The position numbers were made by a program, and so were the translations under genes. Below, in pieces: positions 17,442 to 26,100 of a stretch of 64,000 bases of DNA (within the stretch, counting starts at the first letter, position 1; the number at the start of each line of letters is the position of its first letter). The notes under the pieces were generated by a model. It saw only the letters and a list, made by a program, of their open reading frames with translations, ran no database searches and had not been told where the DNA came from. Source of the stretch: an uncultured Eudoraea sp. (lineage in GTDB: Bacteria; Bacteroidota; Bacteroidia; Flavobacteriales; Flavobacteriaceae); NCBI RefSeq assembly GCF_947490415.1, contig NZ_CANLGX010000001.1, positions 806,001-870,000 of the forward strand. The letters are read 5' to 3'.

Positions 17442-18053
17442 ATAATATAGGTATTTAGAATTAACACAAAGTTACAAATACCTTTGTTATACCTTCTTTA
17501 TAATATTGTTAACATAGTTATTTATAAAAAACCCTAAGTGTTTGGATAAGAACGTTTTGTTTATTTGTCTGATTTGTTAATAACCGGAGGATAAGAAATA
17601 AGTACTATTTTTTACAGACTGCTTAAAAAAATGCTTTACAAAACCTGTTGATATTTAGAAATTAAAATTTTTAAAACTTAATAGAAAGATATTAAAAATG
17701 AAACTGTGGTAGTTAACAGAAATAAAAAAATTAGTTGTAAGTAGTTTGTATTAAAACTAGTTATTAATAGTCGTTCATAACATACTTAAGTAATTGACTA
17801 TTAGAATATATAATAATATTTAAATTGTCAATAAACTCAATTACTTGTTTATAGCAACAATCCTGCAAAAAATTTATAAGCAGTACTAACAAGCAATCAT
17901 AAACATCATTTTTTTTATAAATTAATAAAACAAATAATTAATTACTTAATAAGTGTTCATATGTTATTTATCAAGTGAGTTTATCGAAATGTAATTTGTT
18001 CAATATAATGCTATGGATTATAATTCGTAATTTTCCACGCAAATAAAGATTTA
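17442..18053. other. 612-bp AT-rich gene-free region upstream of rnr
   Basis: No ORF, tRNA or strong hairpin is visible. Two sampled 60-base lines contain only about 17-23% G+C, far below the neighbouring genes. The left end holds divergent -7-type elements: TAACTTTG on the minus strand for rpiB, and TACCTTTG at 17479-17486 on the plus strand, preceded 20 nt upstream by TTTAG. If the plus element is used, rnr would have a leader of more than 500 nt or an untranslated RNA would be made here. Nothing resembling a known riboswitch was recognised. Confidence 0.5.
17467..17474 (-). promoter_or_regulatory. Bacteroidota -7 promoter element for rpiB operon
   Basis: Minus-strand TAACTTTG matches TAnnTTTG exactly. 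Transcription would begin about 17460, leaving a leader of roughly 20 nt before the rpiB ATG at 17441. No convincing -33 TTTG was seen at the usual spacing. Confidence 0.5.
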
Positions 18054-20243
18054 ATGTCGAAGAAAAAGAAACGTGCAAAAAGCCACAAAAAAAATGAAAT
18101 TACCAAGGGTATATTTAATGTCCTTGAAAAGGAGCCATCAAAAAGCTTTAATTATAAACAAGTTGCCTCTAAACTTGATCTTATTGATACTGAAAGTAGA
18201 AATTTATTAATTAGAAGATTAGGTGAATTAAAAAATGAAAAACGAATCCTGGAAAATACACGAGGTAAATACCAGGCAATAACAAATGGGGAATATTACC
18301 AGGGAAAAGTAGATATTACAGCAAGGGGAAATGCTTATGTTGTGGTTGATGAATTAGAGAATGACATCTTTGTACCTTATAATAGAATAAATAGAGCATT
18401 CCACGGTGATATCGTTGAAGTAGATATACTAAATAAGAAAAGTAATAAAAAACCAGAAGGAGAAATTAAAAAAATTCTGGAGCGAAAAAAGAAAAGATTT
18501 GTTGGTATAGTAGATTTACAGAAAACATTTGCATTTATAAGACCCACCGATATAAGAATGTATACAGATATATTTATACCTCCTGAAGGTGTAGGTAAAG
18601 CAAAGAATGGGGAAAAAGTACTTGTAGAAATTATTGAATGGCCCGATAAAGCGGAATCACCCTATGGAAAAATAATTGAAATACTTGGTAAACCGGGTGA
18701 ACACCACACAGAAATTCATGCCATATTAGCCGAATATGGATTGCCATCTGAATTTCCCGCTGAAGTAGAAAATTTTGCCAATACTTTAGATACTTCAATA
18801 AAAGAGGAAGAAATTTTAAAAAGAAAGGACTTACGAGAACTTCTTACATTCACAATTGATCCAAAAGACGCAAAAGATTTTGATGATGCCTTATCGTTTG
18901 AAATTTTACAAAACGGTAATTTCTCAATTGGCATCCATATTGCTGATGTTTCTCATTATCTAAAACCCGATACAGTATTGGAACAGGAAGCTTATGAAAG
19001 AGCTACCTCGGTTTATCTGGTAGACAGGGTTGTACCAATGTTACCTGAAGTATTATCTAATAATGCTTGTTCTTTACGCCCACATGAGGATAAATATACA
19101 TTTTCTGCAATTTTTGAAATAGATGAACATTGTTCAGTAAAAAACCAATGGTTTGGGCGAACTGTTATAAATTCAAATGAACGATTTGCTTATGAGGAAG
19201 CCCAATATATAATAGAAACGGGCGAAGAATCTATTCCTGAGTCTGTCTCAATTCGAAATAAGGCTTATACTGTAGGTAAAGAGACTGTTTATGCTATTAA
19301 CACCTTAAATAGCTTAGCGAAAAAAATGAGGATTAAAAGGATGGATTCCGGAGCTATATCATTCGATAAAGTAGAAGTTAAATTCATTCTTAACGCTGAA
19401 AACGAACCTCAGGGTGTTTATTTTAAAGAGGCTAAAGACTCAAACAAGTTAATTGAAGAGTTTATGTTATTAGCAAACCGCAAAGTAGCAGAGTTTATAG
19501 GTAAACAAAAACCAACAAAAACATTTGTATACAGAATTCATGATCAACCGGATGAAGAGAAGTTATTAGCTCTAAACAACATTATTTCACGTTTTGGACA
19601 CAAGCTTAACCTTAGGGATAAAAAAGCCGTTAACAGCTCTTTAAATAAGCTTCTGGAGGACGTTAGAGGCAAGAAGGAGCAAAATCTTGTAGATACTTTA
19701 GCTATTCGAAGTATGAGTAAGGCAATTTACAGTACAGATAACATTGGGCATTACGGTTTAGCTTTTGATTTTTACTCACATTTTACATCACCTATAAGGC
19801 GTTATCCGGATGTCTTGGTACACAGGCTGTTGCAACATTATTTAGATGGCGGGCAATCTCCCAAAAAGGAAACTTATGAGGAATTGTGTAAACACTCTTC
19901 AGATATGGAAGGTTTAGCTTCCAGTGCTGAACGTGATTCTATTAAATATATGCAGATAAAGTTTATGCAAGATCATAAGGATCAAGAATTTACAGGTGTT
20001 ATTTCCGGAGTTACAGAATGGGGAATTTATGTTGAGATAATTGAAAATAAATGCGAAGGCATGGTGCGTATACGAGATATAAAAGATGATTATTATACCT
20101 TTGATGAAAGGGAATATGCTATAATTGGTGAACGTACACATAAAAAGTACCAACTGGGAGATACAGTCAGGGTTATGGTTAAAAGCACAGATTTAGTAAA
20201 ACGTCATTTGGATTTCTCACTTTTAGGCAAACCTGAAGAATAA
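18054..20243 (+). CDS. rnr: Ribonuclease R
   Basis: 3'-5' exoribonuclease of the RNB/RNase II superfamily, 729 aa, degrading structured RNA and acting in RNA quality control. The basic N-terminus (SKKKKRAKSHKK) is followed by a winged-helix region, two cold-shock-type domains (about 70-230), and the catalytic RNB domain with TIDPKDAKDFDDALSF, whose aspartates bind Mg2+, and SPIRRYPDVLVHRLLQ. A C-terminal S1 domain runs from about residue 640 (GVISGVTEWGIYVEI). The start is ATG at 18054, giving the expected lysine-rich head. The gene is AT-rich compared with the sugar genes to its left, like the gap before it. Confidence 0.96.
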   Translation: MSKKKKRAKSHKKNEITKGIFNVLEKEPSKSFNYKQVASKLDLIDTESRNLLIRRLGELKNEKRILENTRGKYQAITNGEYYQGKVDITARGNAYVVVDELENDIFVPYNRINRAFHGDIVEVDILNKKSNKKPEGEIKKILERKKKRFVGIVDLQKTFAFIRPTDIRMYTDIFIPPEGVGKAKNGEKVLVEIIEWPDKAESPYGKIIEILGKPGEHHTEIHAILAEYGLPSEFPAEVENFANTLDTSIKEEEILKRKDLRELLTFTIDPKDAKDFDDALSFEILQNGNFSIGIHIADVSHYLKPDTVLEQEAYERATSVYLVDRVVPMLPEVLSNNACSLRPHEDKYTFSAIFEIDEHCSVKNQWFGRTVINSNERFAYEEAQYIIETGEESIPESVSIRNKAYTVGKETVYAINTLNSLAKKMRIKRMDSGAISFDKVEVKFILNAENEPQGVYFKEAKDSNKLIEEFMLLANRKVAEFIGKQKPTKTFVYRIHDQPDEEKLLALNNIISRFGHKLNLRDKKAVNSSLNKLLEDVRGKKEQNLVDTLAIRSMSKAIYSTDNIGHYGLAFDFYSHFTSPIRRYPDVLVHRLLQHYLDGGQSPKKETYEELCKHSSDMEGLASSAERDSIKYMQIKFMQDHKDQEFTGVISGVTEWGIYVEIIENKCEGMVRIRDIKDDYYTFDEREYAIIGERTHKKYQLGDTVRVMVKSTDLVKRHLDFSLLGKPEE

Positions 20244-20299
20244 ATAATATTTGGAATAGAATTTGTTTATTTTCATTGATAAACACTAAAACCAACATA

Positions 20300-20980
20300 A
20301 TGAAACAAGTAATACTTTTTGTTTTATTCCTGTTTCTTATACAGACAGTAAGACCTCAGGATGGAAAAATCAGTATGAATTTGACAAAATTCACGGAGGT
20401 TAAGGCGTTTGATGGTATATCTGTGAACTTAATAAAATCAAATGAAAATAAAGCCGTAATTACTGGAGCTAACACTGATAAGGTTAATATTGTGAATACT
20501 GATGGAATTCTAAAAATCCGTATGCAGATAACTAAAATTTTTAGTGGATACAGGACTTTTGTAAATCTTTACTATTCAGAGAATTTACTCGTAATTGATG
20601 TTAATGAAGACGCGAGAATCACCTCTGAAGAATTGATAAACCAGGAAGTAATTGAATTAAAAGCTCAGGAAGGAGGAGAACTAAAAATAAAAGCGGAGGT
20701 AGAACAAATGTTAATCAGATCTGTCTCAGGAGGAGTTATTACCACTACTGGAGCTTCAGATGTTCAGGATGTAGCTATTAATACCGGTGGTTCTTATTTA
20801 GGTAAAGAATTTAAAACAAAATTTACCACAGTTAATGTAAACGCAGGATCCAACGCAGAGATTTTTGCGTCAGATTATGTAAAGGCTACGGTAAAAGCCG
20901 GAGGAGAAGTTTTAGTTTATGGAGATCCAACAAAAATGGATGAAAAAACTGTTTTTGGAGGTAAAGTAACAAGAATGTAA
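20300..20980 (+). CDS. GIN domain-containing protein (DUF2807), secreted
   Basis: Exported protein of about 226 aa with a parallel beta-helix GIN (DUF2807) domain, widespread in Bacteroidota and of unknown function. The ORF track begins at a TTG (20276), but the ATG at 20300 starts a clean signal peptide (MKQVILFVLFLFLIQTV, cleavage near VRPQ). The repetitive strands include FDGISVNLIKSNENKAVITG and the C-terminal stretch of alternating Gly-rich turns (SVSGGVITTTGAS, VKAGGEVLVYGD). It lies between rnr and the LysE exporter on the same strand, with short gaps on both sides. Confidence 0.82.
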   Translation: MKQVILFVLFLFLIQTVRPQDGKISMNLTKFTEVKAFDGISVNLIKSNENKAVITGANTDKVNIVNTDGILKIRMQITKIFSGYRTFVNLYYSENLLVIDVNEDARITSEELINQEVIELKAQEGGELKIKAEVEQMLIRSVSGGVITTTGASDVQDVAINTGGSYLGKEFKTKFTTVNVNAGSNAEIFASDYVKATVKAGGEVLVYGDPTKMDEKTVFGGKVTRM

Positions 20981-20997
20981 AGGAATTCTATAGTTTA

Positions 20998-21663
20998 ATG
21001 ATAGAAGATATTCAGGCAGCGATACCCCTAGGTTTTTTGTTAGCCTTTATGATTGGCCCTGTTTTTTTTGTGCTACTGGAAACAGGCGCAACAAAGGGCT
21101 TTAGAGCAGGTTTGTTTTTTGATCTGGGCGTTATTCTTGCAGACATAATTTTTCTTACAATTGCTTATTTCAGTAGTTTTCAATTACTGGAGAATTTGAG
21201 CAATCAACCAGGCTTGTATGTCTTTGGGGGTGTCATTCTTCTAATTTATGGTCTTACCACCTTTTTTAACAGAGACTATGTAAGGGGGAAACCAGACATC
21301 AAACCCAGAAAAGGAGGCTATTTAAGCCTTTTTATTAAAGGCTTCTTACTGAACTTTATTAATATTGGGGTGCTTGTTTTTTGGCTGGGCGTGATTATAA
21401 TCGTGGGCCCAAGTCTCGACAACGAACCAAACAGAATTATTGTATTCTTTTCAACCATGCTTGGAGCCTATTTCATTACCGATATATTTAAAATACTACT
21501 GGCTAAACAACTTCGCCGTAAGCTTACTACAGAAAGGATTCGTATGGTTAAGAAAGCCCTGGGGGTTATACTGGTTATTTGCGGACTTGTGCTTATCATT
21601 AAAGGTTTTCTGCCAAAAGACAAATTAAACATAGAAAAAGGAATAGAATATATAAGAGAGTAA
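20998..21663 (+). CDS. LysE family translocator
   Basis: Membrane exporter of the LysE/RhtB superfamily, 221 aa, with about six hydrophobic helices. The N-terminal signature IPLGFLLAFMIGPVFFVLLETG matches the conserved first helix, which contains the GP motif. Members export amino acids or related metabolites in exchange for protons; the substrate here is unknown. It starts 17 nt after the GIN-domain gene. Transcription probably ends at the perfect hairpin at 21680-21706 just downstream. Confidence 0.9.
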   Translation: MIEDIQAAIPLGFLLAFMIGPVFFVLLETGATKGFRAGLFFDLGVILADIIFLTIAYFSSFQLLENLSNQPGLYVFGGVILLIYGLTTFFNRDYVRGKPDIKPRKGGYLSLFIKGFLLNFINIGVLVFWLGVIIIVGPSLDNEPNRIIVFFSTMLGAYFITDIFKILLAKQLRRKLTTERIRMVKKALGVILVICGLVLIIKGFLPKDKLNIEKGIEYIRE

Positions 21664-21679
21664 AAACTCCGGATACTAA

Positions 21680-21706
21680 AAAACCTCTCAATAATTGAGA
21701 GGTTTT
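21680..21706. terminator. Bidirectional terminator between lysE-like gene and tRNA-Cys
   Basis: A perfect 12-bp stem, AAAACCTCTCAA / TTGAGAGGTTTT, closes a 3-nt loop (TAA). T-tracts follow on both strands, so it can end the plus-strand LysE transcript and the minus-strand tRNA transcript. It touches the last base of the tRNA CCA. Confidence 0.8.
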
Positions 21707-21779
21707 GGAGGCATCGAACGGATTCGAACCGTTGTACAAGCTTTTGCAGAGCTGCGCCTAGCCACTCGGCCACGATGCC
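21706..21779 (-). tRNA. tRNA-Cys (GCA)
   Basis: Read on the minus strand, the 7-bp acceptor stem GGCATCG/CGATGCC is perfect. The anticodon loop is CTGCAAA, giving anticodon GCA. The T arm is AACGG-TTCGAAT-CCGTT, the discriminator base is U as expected for tRNA-Cys, and CCA is encoded. The total is 74 nt including CCA. The anticodon stem has four pairs plus a C-U mismatch at 27-43. A perfect -7 element lies just upstream. Confidence 0.93.
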
Positions 21780-21790
21780 ATTTAAAGGCG

Positions 21791-21798
21791 CAAAGGTA
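21791..21798 (-). promoter_or_regulatory. -7 promoter element for tRNA-Cys
   Basis: Minus-strand TACCTTTG matches TAnnTTTG exactly and lies 12 nt before the mature tRNA 5' end, giving a very short 5' leader for RNase P to remove. Confidence 0.5.
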
Positions 21799-21826
21799 CT
21801 ATTTTTTCTTTCTAAGAAAAAGAAAC

Positions 21827-22186
21827 TTATTCCCTCTTTTCTTTAAGAGTTACAGTTACCATTTCTACATCTCCTTCAATAGGGGGATTCATTTTAGAAA
21901 CTGAAATCACCGCCCTGCTAACGCTTTGCATTTCATTAAAAACGCGATCCAGTATTCTTTTTGCCACATGTTCAAGAAGTTTTGAACTGATTCGCATTTC
22001 TTCTTTAACGACTTTGTTAATGAATACATAATCGACAGTATCCGCCAAATTATCCGAAACACTTGCTTTTTCTAAGTCCGCTTTGATTTCTACAGTTACA
22101 AGGTAGTCGCTACCAATAATACTTTCTTCTTCCAGACACCCGTGATAGGCGTATACCCTGATATTGCTTACCGTAATTTTACCCAC
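21827..22186 (-). CDS. folB: Dihydroneopterin aldolase
   Basis: Folate pathway enzyme of 119 aa converting 7,8-dihydroneopterin to 6-hydroxymethyl-dihydropterin and glycolaldehyde. The family N-terminus VSNIRVYAYHGCLEEE is clear, with the catalytic Glu following the HG turn. The middle segment DTVDYVFINKVVKEEM and the ending VSKMNPPIEGDVEMVTV also fit. Typical bacterial length. It is transcribed toward the tRNA gene. Its own promoter (TAAGTTTG) lies in the 44-nt gap behind sprF and is embedded in an inverted repeat, so it is probably independent of the gliding operon. Confidence 0.93.
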   Translation of the reverse strand: MGKITVSNIRVYAYHGCLEEESIIGSDYLVTVEIKADLEKASVSDNLADTVDYVFINKVVKEEMRISSKLLEHVAKRILDRVFNEMQSVSRAVISVSKMNPPIEGDVEMVTVTLKEKRE

Positions 22187-22190
22187 GTCA

Positions 22191-22212
22191 GTTAAGTTTT
22201 TGCAAACTTAAC
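22191..22212. promoter_or_regulatory. folB promoter element inside an inverted repeat
   Basis: GTTAAGTTT-TTGC-AAACTTAAC forms a perfect 9-bp inverted repeat with a 4-nt loop. On the minus strand, bases 22210-22203 read TAAGTTTG, an exact -7 element 17-24 nt from the folB ATG. No T-tract follows, so an operator or promoter overlap is more likely than a terminator for sprF. Confidence 0.45.
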
Positions 22213-22230
22213 CTAAACACCCGAGAATTT

Positions 22231-23172
22231 TTAATAAGTACACCTGCAATTACTTATACCCTGGAAGAGGTCTACCCCAATTGTAATAACATGGGTACCT
22301 GTACTGAAACCGAGTATTTCATTCAATATAATCTGATAGGAGTATCCAAAATAAAAATTACTTTTCTTAAGTCCAATTAATGGCGCTATATATAATGGGC
22401 TTCCTACCTGATCATTTAGAAAACGATAAGTCACACCTGCGTAGTAATAATCTTCAAAGTCGTACCATCTGAATTTAGCATTCAAATCGGTAACAGATCG
22501 CCCATCACTTTCAAACCATTGGAAGAAAACAGAGGGCTCTATTTCAAAATTGCTTTTTTTCTTACTGAATCTATAACCTGTATAGAGATAATAATTCCTT
22601 AATTGGTTAGGTTCTGATATCGGATTAAACTTAGTTAGATCTTTGTCCAGAAGATTAGAAGCATTTGCACTAAGATAAAACTTATCCTTTCTATACAAAA
22701 TACCAACATCGAAATTGTGGTTCGTTGTAGAACGGTCATCAGTAACACTAGGATCCAGACCATCAAAATTTTCAATATCTATCCTGAACTGGTTAAAATT
22801 ATATGAAAGACCAAATGAAAGAAATTCGTCTTCATACCTATCCAATGTCAGGTGATGCGCGAAGGATAACCTCGCCCCCCTTTGTTTGGTTTGCCCGTTA
22901 CTATCATTATAAAGAATCATACCTACCCCGGAGCGGTTGCCCACCCTGCCATCAGCAGCCAGAGACTGTGTGTCAGGAGCATCTTTTATTCCCACCCATT
23001 GCGTCAGACCATTAATTCGCACTTTAATATAGTCACCTATTCCCGCATAGGTTGGTGATATAACAAAGGGATTATCTGCCAAATACTGTGATAGCTGTGG
23101 AAGTGTAAGCTCTTGCGCACTCGAGGCAAACACACATAACAGCAGCATTGAAAATAGCAATCTATTGCGCAT
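22231..23172 (-). CDS. sprF: PorP/SprF family T9SS membrane protein (SprF-like)
   Basis: Outer-membrane beta-barrel of the PorP/SprF family, 313 aa. Signal peptide: LLFSMLLLCVFASSAQE. The start of the mature protein, LPQLSQYLADNPFVISPTYAG, is the family's hallmark, followed by alternating amphipathic strands and an aromatic-rich end. In Flavobacterium johnsoniae, SprF is needed for secretion of the SprB adhesin by the type IX system. Here it follows the giant sprB-like gene by 21 nt on the same strand, in the same relative position as in that organism. The symbol is given from family plus gene order, not from a full alignment. Confidence 0.88.
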   Translation of the reverse strand: MRNRLLFSMLLLCVFASSAQELTLPQLSQYLADNPFVISPTYAGIGDYIKVRINGLTQWVGIKDAPDTQSLAADGRVGNRSGVGMILYNDSNGQTKQRGARLSFAHHLTLDRYEDEFLSFGLSYNFNQFRIDIENFDGLDPSVTDDRSTTNHNFDVGILYRKDKFYLSANASNLLDKDLTKFNPISEPNQLRNYYLYTGYRFSKKKSNFEIEPSVFFQWFESDGRSVTDLNAKFRWYDFEDYYYAGVTYRFLNDQVGSPLYIAPLIGLKKSNFYFGYSYQIILNEILGFSTGTHVITIGVDLFQGISNCRCTY

Positions 23173-23193
23173 AATTCATAATTAGGTTAAGTT

Positions 23194-26100
23194 TTATCTA
23201 TATAGGGTAAAATGTCCTACAAATTCTCTTTCATCACGCTCACCATTCAGCTTAATGACGTACCAATAATCTCCCGTAGGCAACTCATTGCCGTGGTATA
23301 ATCCATCCCATCCGTTCGGCACTATAGTTTCCTCGGCGACTACTCTACCATAACGATCATATATTTTTATTAGTATTTCAGGATATCCTTCAATGTTATC
23401 AGGAATCCAATAATCATTTAATCCATCACCGTCAGGAGTAAAGAAATTGGGGATTTCTATATCTATAAACTCCATGAATATTTGTGCAGATACTTCACAC
23501 CCATTTTCATCTATTACCGTAACTGTATAGGTACCAGTCATTGTAATATAATAGGTGTTATCTGTACCATTATTATCATCATTGAAATAGAACGTATAAT
23601 CTTCAAGCCCGCCTTCCGCAATTGCGGTTATCTCATTAAGATTATTCTGTTCCAGGGTCAGCGTAAGTGGTTCAAAGGCCTGAATCTCGAAATCAACAGT
23701 TTGTACACAACCGTTAGCGTGTGAAATGGCAATAAAATGGCTACCCGGACTACTATTTCTAAAGTCAGGATTTAATTGCATATCTGCAGGGTCTGTTGAA
23801 TCTAAAGCATACATAACAGAGCTAAGAACCGTTGGATCCTGCAATGTAATGTTTACATAATTTTCAGGCAGGATATCTGTACATTCATAAACAGGCTCTA
23901 CCGTTGCGTTGAGATTAACTCCGCCACCCACTTCCAGAATAACCACATCCTCACAATCGTTGGCGTCTCTTACAAATATCGCATACGTTCCTTCTGCTAA
24001 TCCACTGAAAGTCGGATTGTCTCCCAGATCCACAAAATCATCAATGGTATTCGAATTAAATGCGGTTCTGTAAGGTGCCGTACCACCTAAAATGGAGATT
24101 GAGATAGACCCGTTAGCCTCTCCAGAGCATACCACAGGCTCTATAGCGCCAAGGGCAATGGAAACCGGTTCAGGATCAATAATTTCAATGTACTCAACAT
24201 AGAAACATTCGTTCGCGTCTTGTACAATTACTGTGTAAGTACCAGGTGCTAGATCTTCAAACCTATAATGTCCTGCCGGAAGTCCCTGGTCTGGATCTTC
24301 ATCGAAGAACTGGTTAAGATTGGGCGAGATGGCATATTGATAACCTCCGCCCCCACCAGACAACATTAATGTAATTGCACCATCTTCATTACCGTTACAG
24401 CTTACGTTATCAGCCTCGTAGGTAAAGATCAGCGGTTCAGGATTGTCTATAACTACAGGTTCCTGATCTGGATTACAACCTCCCTCACTGGTAGCTATTA
24501 CTGTGTAATTGCCAGGTGAAAGGTTTTCAAAGACCACATTTCGTGGATCGGTGACCGATGTCACCAGGTTTCCGTTAAGAAGCAGATCAAAGGTGTAGTT
24601 TCCAATTCCACCAACAGCATAGGCATAGATAGATGCGGTCATGGCATCTGCACAATTCACCGAAGCACTCGCATACTCTATGATCAGATCAACATCCGGA
24701 ATTGGGTTGATGATTACAGGAACCTGAGTAATGGATTGACAATTATTTACATCTCTGATTGTTGCATAATGTCTTCCTTCCGTGACATTGTAAACATGTT
24801 GTGAACCACTGTTGAATGATTCCCAAACACTGGTATCTGGATTAAAGTATTCATAGGGCGCCGTGCCACCGGTGACTGTTAGGGTTACAACAGCATCATC
24901 AATACAAGTCATTGCTGTGGTAAGCTCAAGTTCGGCAAGCAGTTGGTCAGGACCATCGAGATGAATAATACTAGTTGTATCAGTACAATCCATATTATCT
25001 ATTACAGTAACACTGTAATACCCTTCTCCTAAGAAATTGAATTCGTTACTTAGTTGTGGAACAGATGGGGTAAATTCTATTGTAGTTCCGGTCTCATCAT
25101 AATAATTAATAAAGTAATTATAACTACCAGACCCTCCTGAAGCGGTAACAACTATGGTTCCGTCCGGATTTTCATAACAGACTGGCGCCGTTCCTACTGC
25201 ATTGGCCACTATAGGAGGTGTTGGAGCAACATTTGCAGCTCCATTCCAGATACAACCCTCTGCATCGAGCACCTCGACAGTATAGCTGCCAGATGGCAGC
25301 CCTGTAAACACGTGGGCATTTACATCGTTTGCAGTGTATTGCTGACCTCCGCTATCGGTTAATGTAATATCATAAGGGAGATAACCACCTTCAGGAACCA
25401 CACTTATTTCGCCTAAATTATCTGGACAGCCCGCGGCCAATAGCTCTTCAATTAAAGCATCTAACATTTCTGTTGGCGATGCTACTGTTTGTACCAGGGT
25501 GTCTTCCGGATCGCAATATGGATAATCTAGTGGTAACACACGAACTAAATAATTGCCCGCAGGAACATTAGTTATGAGCAACGGGTGTGCATTGCTGTTG
25601 TTGCCTGAAATTCCAGTAGCTGTACCATCTTCATAAAAGACCTCATAGTCGTATGCTCCGGCATACCCGGTAAAAGTAACTTCCAAAGTGCCATCAGTGT
25701 CACCGAAACAGGTAATCGGAGTAACTGCACTTAGCGCTACACTGTATTGAGGCCTTGGATCAACTTCATAGGTTATAGTTTCATAACACCCCGTTATGTT
25801 ATCGGTTACTCTAATCGTATATATGCCAGGCTCCATAATATTGAATACCTGAGTATTTGAAGTAAGGTTTGGCCTCACATCAGCTGTTTCAAGCAGCTCA
25901 AAAGTAAGGTCTGTGGCTGGCGCGGTAGAATGCCCGGTAGAAGTCACAGTAATTTCCTGGCCCGTTGGGCAATCAGCTGGCCCTACGGCAAGATCCAATA
26001 CAATTTGTGGTAACGGCTCAATGGTCTGTGTTGGAAGCGTGAACAAACATCCGTTAGCATCCCGAATCACAATATCAAAATTACCAGCCGTAGTTACACT

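Noticed and set aside
21468-21773. 101-aa minus-strand ORF over lysE 3' end and tRNA-Cys
   Set aside because: It runs through a tRNA gene and a terminator; a shadow ORF.
25305-25320. CACGTG in the sprB-like gene as another parS
   Set aside because: Flanks (TGTAAACACGTGGGCA) lack the TGTTnC/GnAACA arms.
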